22,305 nt of DNA from a virus. This document shows positions 11,917 to 19,498 of this stretch, piece after piece. How positions within the stretch are numbered: the first letter of the stretch is position 1; every line of letters begins with the position of its first letter. Position numbers and translations under genes: made by a program. The DNA lies in the IMG/VR virus record IMGVR_UViG_3300020000_000062, positions 1-22,305 of that record; one strand, 5' to 3'. The notes beneath the pieces are model-generated. The model ran no database searches. It saw nothing but the letters and a program-made list of their open reading frames with translations, and had not been told where the DNA came from.

Positions 11917-13949
11917 GTCGTCACGCCGGAAGCGCGCCGGAACGCGCGTAAATGGTTGTTGATAATCCGGCCTACTTCTACCGGGTTGGACGATTCGGGG
12001 ACGTTGATCGTGATGTACGTGTTCCCCCCGGACATGCCCATTCCGCGCCCTAGCGGTATCACGGCTTCCGGTCCCGCCTCCCCGATGAGCGCATACGTTG
12101 GCCGGGTGACGATTCCCCCGGCCGCTAGTTTGGGGATATCAGGAATGGTCGGAATGTTCGGCGCCAACGGGATTTTGTTGTAACCCTCAATTACTTTATT
12201 GAATGCGTGAATAAGGGTATTCAAAATGCCAATGGCGCCATTCACGGCGCCCTTAGCTCCGGACGTTATACCGTCCCAAATACCCGACAATGCGGTACCG
12301 ACCCGGCCGGGGATTCCCGTCAATGTGGTAATGAAATTCTCGACTAATGAGATGACGCCATTCTTGGCATTGTTAAATCCGTCTACCAGGAATTGCCACA
12401 TATTCGATAAGACCGCAACAATTCGTCCCGGCAATTGACGGAAGAATGAAACCATTCCATCGACGGCGCCCATTATCCACCCGACGACGGCTTTAAATGC
12501 GCCCCATAATGCTTGCGCGGCCTCAACAATTGCGTCGAATACAAACACGGCAATCTTCCACCATAGCTGGAAGTAATCAATCACCAATCCGATAACAAAC
12601 ATAATGGCGCCGAAAATAACCTTGATAACGGCCCAAGCGGCCGATATGACATTCTGAATAATTTCCCAAGCGGATTGGATTATGTTACGAACGGCCTCAT
12701 TCTTTTGGTACAGAATGACGATAATCGCGACCAATGCAATTATGGCGATAATGATGAGCGAAATCGGGTTGGCGTTCATTACCGCATTGAATGCGGCCGC
12801 CACGGCCGTGGCAACCCGCGTAACCAATGACCAAGCGTTAATAGCCAAGCCGAATAGCGCATACGCAATTGCGCCGGCATTAGCCACTAATACCATGGCG
12901 CCAATTGCCACGGTTACCGTACCGATTACCAGAATGTTGTCTTTGATGAATCGGGTGACATTCCCAAACGCTTTACCAACGTCGTCTAGGCTATTCACGG
13001 CCGACATTAGGATAGGCAATAGTTTCTCACCTACGGCCGTTTTAAAGTCCGCGAATTGCGCTTGCATTATCCGGGTCTTATTGGCCAACCCGTCCGACGT
13101 TTTGGAGAAATCGTCTTGGGCCTTTCCTGTCTGCTTAAAGATGAGCGAATTGGACGCCAACACTTTCTGTTGTGGCGTCAATGCTTCCGTGACACCTTCC
13201 ATGGATTTGGCCAGGGTATCTTGGGCTGTTCCTAGGCTGGCTTGGGCCTTTTGCGCTTCCAGGGAGTTGGCGCCGTACTTATGGGTGGCGTCATTGACGG
13301 CCTTTTGCGCGGCCGTGATCGCTACTTGCGCGGCCGTGATCTTAGCCTGATTAACAACGGGTTTCATCAACCCGAGCGTCATTGCTTCCGCTTTAAGGGA
13401 AGCGTCATCCAGCAGAACGCCGTACGCGCGCAACGGTTCGGATTCGCCGCGCAACCCGGCGCCCAACGCGTCGATAGCCTGTTGCGGCGTCGTGTTGCCG
13501 AATGACGCCATGTCGGACGCCAACCCGACCAATCCACCGGAGAATGCGGCTAGTTCCTTACCTGTCAACCCGGCCGCGCTACCGAACGTGCCGAACGTGG
13601 AAGCCGCGTCTAACGCCTGCTGTTGGGACTGACCTAGGGATTTGGCCGTGGTTTTCGACCAAGCAATTAGCGGCTTAGAAGCGTCCCCGAATATCTGTTC
13701 CGTCTTACTTATCGTTTCTTGCAAATCGGACGCGGCAGTAATGGCGCCCTTAATGAATTCGACGCCTTTATCGGCCGCGAATCCGGCCACGAATCCGGCG
13801 CCTATTTTCGCTAGGGACGAACCCATTCGTGACGCCGTACCGGACGTTTTGGATTCGGCTTCCTCAAGCTTCCCGCCAACGCTTTTCACGGCGTTATCCA
13901 GCGCTTTAGTGTCCCCGGCAAATACGACGGTTAACGTCCGGGTCGCCAT
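11913..13949 (-). CDS. Tail tape measure protein
   Basis: 678 residues. It begins with an Ala/Lys-rich helical region, has a phage tape-measure core (residues about 60-320, with TISKTEQIFGDASKPL), then hydrophobic segments near 339-370, 397-414 and 443-475, and ends with GEAGPEAVIPLGRG, a classic C-terminal motif of these proteins. It sets tail length and fills the tail lumen; at about 1.5 angstrom per residue the tail would be near 100 nm. The start is one base after the previous stop. DNA for residues about 320-600 is much AT-richer (near 40 percent G+C in places) than its surroundings. Confidence 0.95.
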   Translation of the reverse strand: MATRTLTVVFAGDTKALDNAVKSVGGKLEEAESKTSGTASRMGSSLAKIGAGFVAGFAADKGVEFIKGAITAASDLQETISKTEQIFGDASKPLIAWSKTTAKSLGQSQQQALDAASTFGTFGSAAGLTGKELAAFSGGLVGLASDMASFGNTTPQQAIDALGAGLRGESEPLRAYGVLLDDASLKAEAMTLGLMKPVVNQAKITAAQVAITAAQKAVNDATHKYGANSLEAQKAQASLGTAQDTLAKSMEGVTEALTPQQKVLASNSLIFKQTGKAQDDFSKTSDGLANKTRIMQAQFADFKTAVGEKLLPILMSAVNSLDDVGKAFGNVTRFIKDNILVIGTVTVAIGAMVLVANAGAIAYALFGLAINAWSLVTRVATAVAAAFNAVMNANPISLIIIAIIALVAIIVILYQKNEAVRNIIQSAWEIIQNVISAAWAVIKVIFGAIMFVIGLVIDYFQLWWKIAVFVFDAIVEAAQALWGAFKAVVGWIMGAVDGMVSFFRQLPGRIVAVLSNMWQFLVDGFNNAKNGVISLVENFITTLTGIPGRVGTALSGIWDGITSGAKGAVNGAIGILNTLIHAFNKVIEGYNKIPLAPNIPTIPDIPKLAAGGIVTRPTYALIGEAGPEAVIPLGRGMGMSGGNTYITINVPESSNPVEVGRIINNHLRAFRRASGVTT

Positions 13950-13950
13950 G

Positions 13951-14412
13951 CTATTCCCCTAGGTCCCGGACGACATTATCGAGCAATTCCGTGTATTCCC
14001 CTAATACGTCAATCTGACGAATAGCAGGCCAAAGGAAATGGCCACTTCCCGTATTGGCACCCGTCCATGGCTGGAATTGGTTATAGCCGTGATATTCGCC
14101 GGTTGACCGATGCCGTACCGCATTCTGTTTGGCGCCGAATTCGGCGCCTAATGCGTAGGGGACTCCCGTTGTGGCGCGTAGATTAACGCCACCCTGGACG
14201 GCCGATTTCATCGGCTTAAGGTTCCCGGCCGATTTGGATTCCATTCGGCCGCGCGCATTCCCCCGCGCTTGGCTAATAATGGTCGTCGCCATTTCGACGT
14301 TAATACGTTTTAGTTCGGTATCTATATCTTTGCCGGCGGCCTTAAGGTCTTTACGTAGCCTAGCCAATCCGTCGATATGCACTGATGCATCCGAAACGCT
14401 TTTCTTAGCCAT
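13951..14412 (-). CDS. HK97 gp10-like tail completion protein
   Basis: 153 residues from ATG 14412, which lies 11 bases after GGAAGG; ATG 14421 (three more residues) is only two bases from it. The sequence has an N-terminal helix (LARLRKDLKAAGKDIDTEL), then GVPYALGAEFGAKQ and GSGHFLWPAIR, which match the E-F-G and P-A patterns of the HK97 gp10 head-tail joining family. It probably closes the head-tail or tail end. It sits between the tail chaperones and the tape measure, whereas this family is usually encoded before the major tail gene. Confidence 0.65.
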   Translation of the reverse strand: MAKKSVSDASVHIDGLARLRKDLKAAGKDIDTELKRINVEMATTIISQARGNARGRMESKSAGNLKPMKSAVQGGVNLRATTGVPYALGAEFGAKQNAVRHRSTGEYHGYNQFQPWTGANTGSGHFLWPAIRQIDVLGEYTELLDNVVRDLGE

Positions 14413-14433
14413 TCGGCGCATATCCTTCCCGGC

Positions 14434-14903
14434 TTATCGACGCCTACGTGCAGCGCGTTCCTGTTGTTTAGCTTGTGAAATTAGTTCCAATTCCGTTTCG
14501 TGCAATAACGACATTGGCGCCGACAGGAGAATAACCGGGTCGCAATTGAGCGCTATCGCAATTCTGGCAATTCGGCGGTAATGGTCCCGTCTTTTGGGAC
14601 TGCATCACCTTCCGGCGTGTCGCGTTCCTCATCAATACGGAACGCCGATAGTGGCGTGGACGCGGCCGCTTCCTCAAGCGTCATGCCCGGGTGATCTTTA
14701 CGCTTGGTCACCCACACCATGGCCGCCATGATGCGACCCTTGGGTTTGTCGTCACTGTTCACGGCTTCCAGCATCATCCCCAATGGCATGTTGAGCGTTT
14801 CCTCAAGATCCATAACGTCTAGGACCGTGAGCGTGTCCAAATCGAACGTGAACGCTTCCGGGGGGGAACCCGGACGAATGGGGGACACGCTAGCGGCCGT
14901 CAT
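14434..14903 (-). CDS. Tail assembly chaperone, frameshifted long form (G-T type)
   Basis: Joint product of about 156 residues: 104 codons of the short chaperone, then a -1 shift at CCCAAAA (14598-14592) and 52 codons in the new frame to a TAA at 14436-14434. The extension begins RRDHYRRIARIAIALN and ends ERAARRRR, with a helix in between. Long-form extensions are required with the short form to load the tape measure in lambda (gpG and gpGT) and related phages. The second frame has no good start of its own, which favours frameshifting over a separate gene. Confidence 0.85.
14553..14903 (-). CDS. Tail assembly chaperone, short form
   Basis: 116 residues from the ATG at 14903, which overlaps the major tail stop (ATGA); the ATG at 14939 lies inside that gene. 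The first part is disordered, then FDLDTLTVLDVMDLEETLN and helices follow, like G-type chaperones of siphoviruses. It helps the tape measure fold and recruits tail tube subunits. The slippery CCCAAAA lies 13 codons before the stop, giving the long form listed separately. Position between major tail and tape measure genes is standard. Confidence 0.88.
   Translation of the reverse strand: MTAASVSPIRPGSPPEAFTFDLDTLTVLDVMDLEETLNMPLGMMLEAVNSDDKPKGRIMAAMVWVTKRKDHPGMTLEEAAASTPLSAFRIDEERDTPEGDAVPKDGTITAELPELR
14592..14598 (-). promoter_or_regulatory. Programmed -1 ribosomal frameshift site CCCAAAA
   Basis: In the chaperone frame the heptamer reads C CCA AAA, the X-XXY-YYZ pattern that lets both tRNAs slip back one base. 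Both downstream frames stay open as expected: the zero frame stops at 14553 and the -1 frame at 14434. This is the usual arrangement for tail assembly chaperones. Confidence 0.88.
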
Positions 14904-15517
14904 GCCGCGTCCCCGGCCGCGTACAACGCGCCGTCCCAATGGACGTGCGAGGAATCCCCTACCGTCACGTACTCACCCGTCGTCCACGCCGTAGGGGGGG
15001 ACGCCGGGTAATCGCTTAGCGTGGCGTTGGCGGCCGCCAACGTGGCAGGAACACGACCCGACCAACTCCCGGGAGTCCCGGCCGTGGCCGTGGACGGAAC
15101 CGTCCCGGCCGCGCTAGGCGCCCAAACCCACTTATCGCCGGATTCATCGAATTCCCAATCCGTCGTCAGTCGGCTGTTCACGTCCCCGCCGTATTCCACG
15201 GCCAGGACGACGACATGTCCGGTTACCGTTTCGGCGCCGTCCTGGTTCGGTTCCCACGTGAATGCGACTGTCTGCATAGCGTGTTTACGGCAGAACACGA
15301 CGAATCCCATAGGGTCGTCAAAATCCTGAATAGACGTTCCCCCGATAGACCAACGTTCCTTTTTCCCGGCGGCGATTTTGTCACCACAAAGGGTTTCTTC
15401 CGCGTCCCCGTCGTCGTCATAGTTCGGCGTCAAATGGACGTTGGTTGGCTGGCATGAGAATTCTTCCCCGTCCAACGTCAACACGCCGTTCTTAACGCGT
15501 GATTCAACAATCGTCAT
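14900..15517 (-). CDS. Major tail protein
   Basis: 205 residues. The N-terminal 140 residues (GVLTLDGEEFSCQPTNVHL; KKERWSIGGTSIQDF; WEFDESGDKWVW) fit the tube-forming beta fold of siphovirus major tail proteins. The last 35 residues (TGEYVTVGDSSHVHWDGALYAAGDAA) form a small Trp/His-rich extra domain like surface-exposed add-ons that decorate tail tubes and may bind sugars. The linker between is Ala/Pro/Thr-rich. It should form the hexameric tail tube around the tape measure. The following chaperone start overlaps its stop. Confidence 0.85.
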   Translation of the reverse strand: MTIVESRVKNGVLTLDGEEFSCQPTNVHLTPNYDDDGDAEETLCGDKIAAGKKERWSIGGTSIQDFDDPMGFVVFCRKHAMQTVAFTWEPNQDGAETVTGHVVVLAVEYGGDVNSRLTTDWEFDESGDKWVWAPSAAGTVPSTATAGTPGSWSGRVPATLAAANATLSDYPASPPTAWTTGEYVTVGDSSHVHWDGALYAAGDAA

Positions 15518-15522
15518 ATCAG

Positions 15523-15894
15523 TTATCCAATCACTACGGTAAACAGAATCGCCGGGATTCCGGCCGACTGTTCGTTAACGGCTAGCTGGACAGGTTCGGC
15601 ACGTTGGACGGTTGCGTTACGGACCGTGTTAAGCGCTTCCATGGTGATATGGGTAACCCGGCCGATGTTTTCGGTTGTGGACATAAGGTCACCACCCGGA
15701 ATGGCGACGAACACGTTATAGGTCACGGCGTCAAGACACGGCGTCGTCCATTCCGTGTTATTCCATACCGGCCACGCGTCCCCGTAACCGATGGTTCCCG
15801 GCTGTTGGGTGTAGCCGGTTAGGCCGTCCACGGTATCCAGGGCGGCCGCTATCGCCTGGCGTTGCGTCGTGAGTGGGTCGGTAAGGGTCGTCAT
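15523..15894 (-). CDS. Tail terminator / tail completion-like protein
   Basis: 123 residues from the ATG at 15894, one base after the stop of the connector gene; the longer start at 15951 overlaps it. N-terminal helix (TTQRQAIAAALDTVDGL), then beta strands (CLDAVTYNVFVAIPGGD) and a helix-strand end. The length and fold pattern and the location just before the major tail protein fit a tail terminator of the lambda gpU type. There is no strong motif, so the role rests on gene order. Confidence 0.6.
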   Translation of the reverse strand: MTTLTDPLTTQRQAIAAALDTVDGLTGYTQQPGTIGYGDAWPVWNNTEWTTPCLDAVTYNVFVAIPGGDLMSTTENIGRVTHITMEALNTVRNATVQRAEPVQLAVNEQSAGIPAILFTVVIG

Positions 15895-15895
15895 G

Positions 15896-16237
15896 TCACG
15901 CCACGGGAATGAGTCGGTAGGGGGATTCAAGCCGGTCAATCTCAGCGTCAAACGACGGGATACGCGCTATGCCCATTTCGTTATCCAACCCGGCGAGACC
16001 CAACGGGATACCTTTAGCCGCGCATACCCGGCCGACCCGCCGATATAGCGCCTGCTGAATAGGCGCCGGGTATGTGTCGGCGTCCCATGACATATAGATG
16101 AATTGGGACGTTAGTTCGGATTCGATGACTAGGGACAAATCCTCATCGCTAACCGACGTAACCGAAATGGCGCACCAACGCCGGGTCGCCGGGAGTAACG
16201 ACGCTACTTCCGGGAGATAACCGGCGTTGGTGCCCAT
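15896..16237 (-). CDS. Head-tail connector protein
   Basis: 113 residues, ATG at 16237 with AGGTAATAGGA just upstream. The protein is helical (DEDLSLVIESELTSQF; PIQQALYRRVGRVCAAKG) and ends with PSFDAEIDRLESPYRLIP, much like HK97 gp6-type connector subunits that bind under the portal ring. It is encoded directly after the capsid gene, the usual place for this family. The R-x-P-S-F-D end segment is typical of actinophage versions. Confidence 0.75.
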   Translation of the reverse strand: MGTNAGYLPEVASLLPATRRWCAISVTSVSDEDLSLVIESELTSQFIYMSWDADTYPAPIQQALYRRVGRVCAAKGIPLGLAGLDNEMGIARIPSFDAEIDRLESPYRLIPVA

Positions 16238-16250
16238 TCCTATTACCTAC

Positions 16251-17474
16251 TTACCGCGCGGCCGTACGGGCGGCCGGGGGAGTCGGCGCGACGCCAACGT
16301 CTACCTTTACCATTGCGGCCGGTTCCACGGGCGCAACCAACACGCGCTGTTCGGCGAGAATGACCAATTGGTTTCGGATAAAGAAATCGGCGTGGCTATC
16401 GCTAACGAAAACTGCCGTCTGGTTCCTATCGAACACGGTAACGGCCGTCTTAAAGTCGCCAACGATCACGTTCCCCGGCGTCAATTCCCGGACCGATACC
16501 GGCGTCAGTCCCCATGTCCCGGCCGGGTTGAGCGCGCCCAATGCGGCAATGTCCAGCGCGGCCCAATCGCTCGGATGCATAGCCACGCCGTTAGGGCTGT
16601 AACCGGCCGCTTGCAAATCGCCAATGGCCGCCCGGATACCGGAAACCATATCGCCAACGCCGGGGGACCCGGACGCCGTGGCCGCATTGAGAATGGCCGC
16701 AATGGCCGCGCTGATAGCGGCCGCCAATGACGTACGCAATTTCGACTCGATGATCGACTGAATGCGGGGGAAATCTTCCAACGTCTGGCGTGTTACCGCC
16801 TTCCAACCCGCGTAGGTGTCCAGCGTGTCCGACGTTTCCGTTGCCACGATATCGACGGGTGGCTTAAGGCCACCTTCCGGGACAATGGCGGCCGGGGGAA
16901 CCGGGTTAGGTCCCCACGTGATGAAATCGACGGCGTTGGTCGATACAACTTCCCGGGATACCAACCCGATAAGCGGGAATAGCTGCGACGGTCCCACGAT
17001 TTCGTGAACCTGATGAGGCAAATACTGATGGGGAATGTTGGCCAGCATGATGGGGTCGGCCGCTACGCGCTGTTCCAGAATGCCGGTAACCGTGAGTTTG
17101 TCCGACGTTCCGCGCCCCCGGTACTCCCGGAACGCGTCCGACTCGATGAACTGTTCACCCCATGAACGGGATTCCAGGGCTGGACGGCCGCCGGGGGACC
17201 CGCCACGGTCCCCGCCGGGGGATGACGCCGGGTCGGTACCAATGTCCTTCCGCAACGACGCAAAAGCGCGCTGTGAGGCTAGCTGTTCGTTGTACGTCTT
17301 AAGCTGCGAGTCGATTTCCCCGGCGCGCTTCTGCATTCCGGCCAACGTGGCGGATTCGGTATCGGTAAGGTCCCGGCCGGAATCCCCGTCGTGGGCGGCC
17401 GTGTCGGTAATGCTTGTGGCGGCCGTCGTTAGCTGTTCCCGTTCGGAAATCAGACGACGCAAATAGTCGTTCAT
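16251..17474 (-). CDS. Major capsid protein, HK97 fold
   Basis: 407 residues. Residues 1-75 form a coiled-coil scaffold (delta domain) with LRRLISEREQL and LAGMQKRAGEIDSQLK. A Gly/Pro-rich linker (SSPGGDRGGSPGGRP) follows, then the shell domain with GEQFIESDAFREYR. The C-terminal part (RELTPGNVIVGDFKTAVTVF; ADFFIRNQLVILAEQRV) is the conserved HK97 P-domain and A-domain signature. The protease upstream should remove the delta domain in assembly. The ATG has a strong AAAGGTGA ribosome site (17488-17481) and a 150-base spacer before it, which fits very high expression. Confidence 0.95.
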   Translation of the reverse strand: MNDYLRRLISEREQLTTAATSITDTAAHDGDSGRDLTDTESATLAGMQKRAGEIDSQLKTYNEQLASQRAFASLRKDIGTDPASSPGGDRGGSPGGRPALESRSWGEQFIESDAFREYRGRGTSDKLTVTGILEQRVAADPIMLANIPHQYLPHQVHEIVGPSQLFPLIGLVSREVVSTNAVDFITWGPNPVPPAAIVPEGGLKPPVDIVATETSDTLDTYAGWKAVTRQTLEDFPRIQSIIESKLRTSLAAAISAAIAAILNAATASGSPGVGDMVSGIRAAIGDLQAAGYSPNGVAMHPSDWAALDIAALGALNPAGTWGLTPVSVRELTPGNVIVGDFKTAVTVFDRNQTAVFVSDSHADFFIRNQLVILAEQRVLVAPVEPAAMVKVDVGVAPTPPAARTAAR

Positions 17475-17624
17475 AAGGTCTCACCTTTGGTAGTCGGAAC
17501 GCGCGGAATGTTCGTCGCGGGTTGCGTACCGGGTGATTCCCCCTATGTCGGGTGATTGGCTAGCTATGCGCCAGGTAATCGGCCGACAGGAACCGGCCGG
17601 ACGTGGCCGTTCTGTTTGCTGATA
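17475..17624. other. 150-base spacer between protease and capsid genes
   Basis: No gene seen. The right part abuts the protease stop; the left part carries the capsid ribosome site. CGGCCG repeated with an 8-base spacer near 17580-17600 may form a small hairpin. A local promoter or mRNA-stability element for the capsid gene is possible but not evident. Confidence 0.45.
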
Positions 17625-18173
17625 CTAACGCCATTCCATGTCAAATGGCGATAGGTCTACATTCGGCATTGCGCCGAATAGGTTCGCCACGTCGATAACG
17701 GGGGACGCGTGACGGGTTTCCAATACCCGCGCGTCGTCGTAAGCGGGAATCGTCACCAACGACACGCCACATAGTTTGGCGTCCCTAATGACGCGGGTCC
17801 CGTCCGAATCCCGGCCGCTAACCAATGGCTGGAAGTCGATGGACATTCCCGGTAGGTAACCTTCATGCGCGTCGATGAGAATACGGTCCCCGGCTTCCCC
17901 TTCACGGACCTTAAACCGGCCGATAAGCGCATTGGGTTGGTCATCCCATTCCGTAGACCAACCATGGATTTCCGTGTTCACGTGATTAAGGAATAGCGGA
18001 ATCTTTGTCGGCCGTTGCGCAATGGATTTGTTAAACGCGCCACGGGCAATTCGCTCGCCGGCGGGGTCCCTAACCAAATATGTCTTTGTGTCATAAGGAA
18101 CGACGACGCCGGTTATTTCCCGTTTAACCGGGTCGGCCGAGCGTAATTCCATTGGTACCGTTTGCCACGTCAT
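17625..18173 (-). CDS. Prohead protease, HK97 family
   Basis: 182 residues, start ATG 18173 overlapping the portal stop (ATGA). Pattern: EITGVVVPYDTKTYL, ERIARGAFNKSI, FLNHV (His64), YLPGMSIDF (Ser111) and LVTIPAYDDARV. His64 and Ser111 fit the catalytic residues of the herpes/HK97-like serine protease group. It matures the prohead by cutting the scaffold domain of the capsid protein, encoded next. Length is near the family norm. Confidence 0.93.
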   Translation of the reverse strand: MTWQTVPMELRSADPVKREITGVVVPYDTKTYLVRDPAGERIARGAFNKSIAQRPTKIPLFLNHVNTEIHGWSTEWDDQPNALIGRFKVREGEAGDRILIDAHEGYLPGMSIDFQPLVSGRDSDGTRVIRDAKLCGVSLVTIPAYDDARVLETRHASPVIDVANLFGAMPNVDLSPFDMEWR

Positions 18174-19498
18174 GCCGGTATCCCTTCCGTGTCGTCAATG
18201 GGCGCCGGGTCCGTGGGAACGGGGACGGGTGGCGCGGGTGGTTCCGGTTCCGGGTCCGGTTCTGGCAATGGTGGCAAATCTTCCAGGGCGCGCGCTTCAT
18301 TGGGAAGCATCCAACCCGCGCGTATGGCCGCCTCATATGCCGCGTACCGGGTCGTCGTGTCGCCACGTTCCAACCCGGCCGTCTTAACCTTTACGTCCGT
18401 CCCGAGCGGAAATTGCGCGTCCAGTGTTGATTCGACGCGGCGAATCCACGGAAGCAACGTGTAGGTCCGTAACTCAATGAACCGGGATTCGACGTTGCTA
18501 TACGTCGATGAGTCCCCGGGGATGCCTAGGAACCACGACGGGACGCCGAACGCTAACGCCACGTCACGTAGGGACCATTGCCGCGCGTCCGATAGTTGCG
18601 CGTCCAGGGGGGATAGCGCGATTGGCGTAAAGTCTGTCGTCGCATTCAGGACGGCTATCGAACGCCGACTATTGCCGTGGGCGCGCATCCAAGCCATTTT
18701 CAAGTCGTCGGCTTGTTTCTGCTGAATCTCCGGTTTGTTGACTTTCAGGAACCCGGCCGGGACGCCACTAGAGAACTGACCTAGCGCATAGGACCGGACC
18801 GTTTGGGCTAGCCCAAGTTCGGCGCCGTGGCAACTAATGACGCCGGTCCCGTGGCCGTCCGCGTATGGCGGGTTGCCGCGTAGGTGAATCAACGACGACG
18901 GGTCTATCTCGATTTCGTCGGACACGCCACCATTGACGTAATCGGGTTGGTTGCCTTTCAGGTAGTACCGGCCGTTGTCGATACTCACCCGATGGGGCGA
19001 TAGCTGCCACAACGGGGGAACCGGTTCCCCGGCCGCATTCCGGACGGGACAGAAAATGTAGCCGTCCCCGAACCACAAAGCCGACGTGATCCATTGCGTC
19101 CAGAATTCGACGGCCGACAGTCGGGACGGGTCTAGCAACCCGACGTTGCCTAGGCGCGGGTCGGGGCGCAAGAGTTGCGGGTCGGTTATCCATGTCGGCG
19201 TTCCTAGGGTGTCGTCCCCCTTCCCTACGACCCATGGCAACCCGGCCAACGTGGCCGCTATCAGGTTCGTACAACGGGTCACGGCCGGTAGGGACCAATG
19301 CCCGGTTACGTCATTGGCGCCAGGTGGCGGGTTCCCCCATGGGCCGCCGGTTCCGTCCCCCCCGGCCGGTCCCGTCCACCAAAGTTGGGGGGCGCCCACT
19401 TCCCACCCGTCGGGAGTGTTGTGCAGAATCTCCCGGCCGTCCGTGGCGTAAAGGAATTTGCCGCGCTGTTGCGGCCGGAACGCTTTCAACAAATCCAT
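18170..19498 (-). CDS. Portal protein, HK97 family
   Basis: 442 residues, ATG at 19498 sharing one base with the terminase stop (TGATG). HWSLPAVTRCTNLIAATLAGLPW, LWFGDGYIFCPVRN, SLIHLRGNPPYADGHGTG and VPSWFLGIPGDSSTYSNVESR are typical HK97 portal segments. The last 40 residues are a Pro/Glu-rich tail (PPLPEPDPEPEPPAPPVP), which is likely disordered. The portal forms the dodecamer at one vertex through which terminase packs DNA. Order terminase-portal-protease-capsid is classical. Confidence 0.94.
   Translation of the reverse strand: MDLLKAFRPQQRGKFLYATDGREILHNTPDGWEVGAPQLWWTGPAGGDGTGGPWGNPPPGANDVTGHWSLPAVTRCTNLIAATLAGLPWVVGKGDDTLGTPTWITDPQLLRPDPRLGNVGLLDPSRLSAVEFWTQWITSALWFGDGYIFCPVRNAAGEPVPPLWQLSPHRVSIDNGRYYLKGNQPDYVNGGVSDEIEIDPSSLIHLRGNPPYADGHGTGVISCHGAELGLAQTVRSYALGQFSSGVPAGFLKVNKPEIQQKQADDLKMAWMRAHGNSRRSIAVLNATTDFTPIALSPLDAQLSDARQWSLRDVALAFGVPSWFLGIPGDSSTYSNVESRFIELRTYTLLPWIRRVESTLDAQFPLGTDVKVKTAGLERGDTTTRYAAYEAAIRAGWMLPNEARALEDLPPLPEPDPEPEPPAPPVPVPTDPAPIDDTEGIPA

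Noticed and set aside
12682-13350. Plus-strand frame of 222 codons
   Set aside because: Antisense to the tape measure gene; its hydrophobic and Ala-rich make-up mirrors the repeated codons of that gene.
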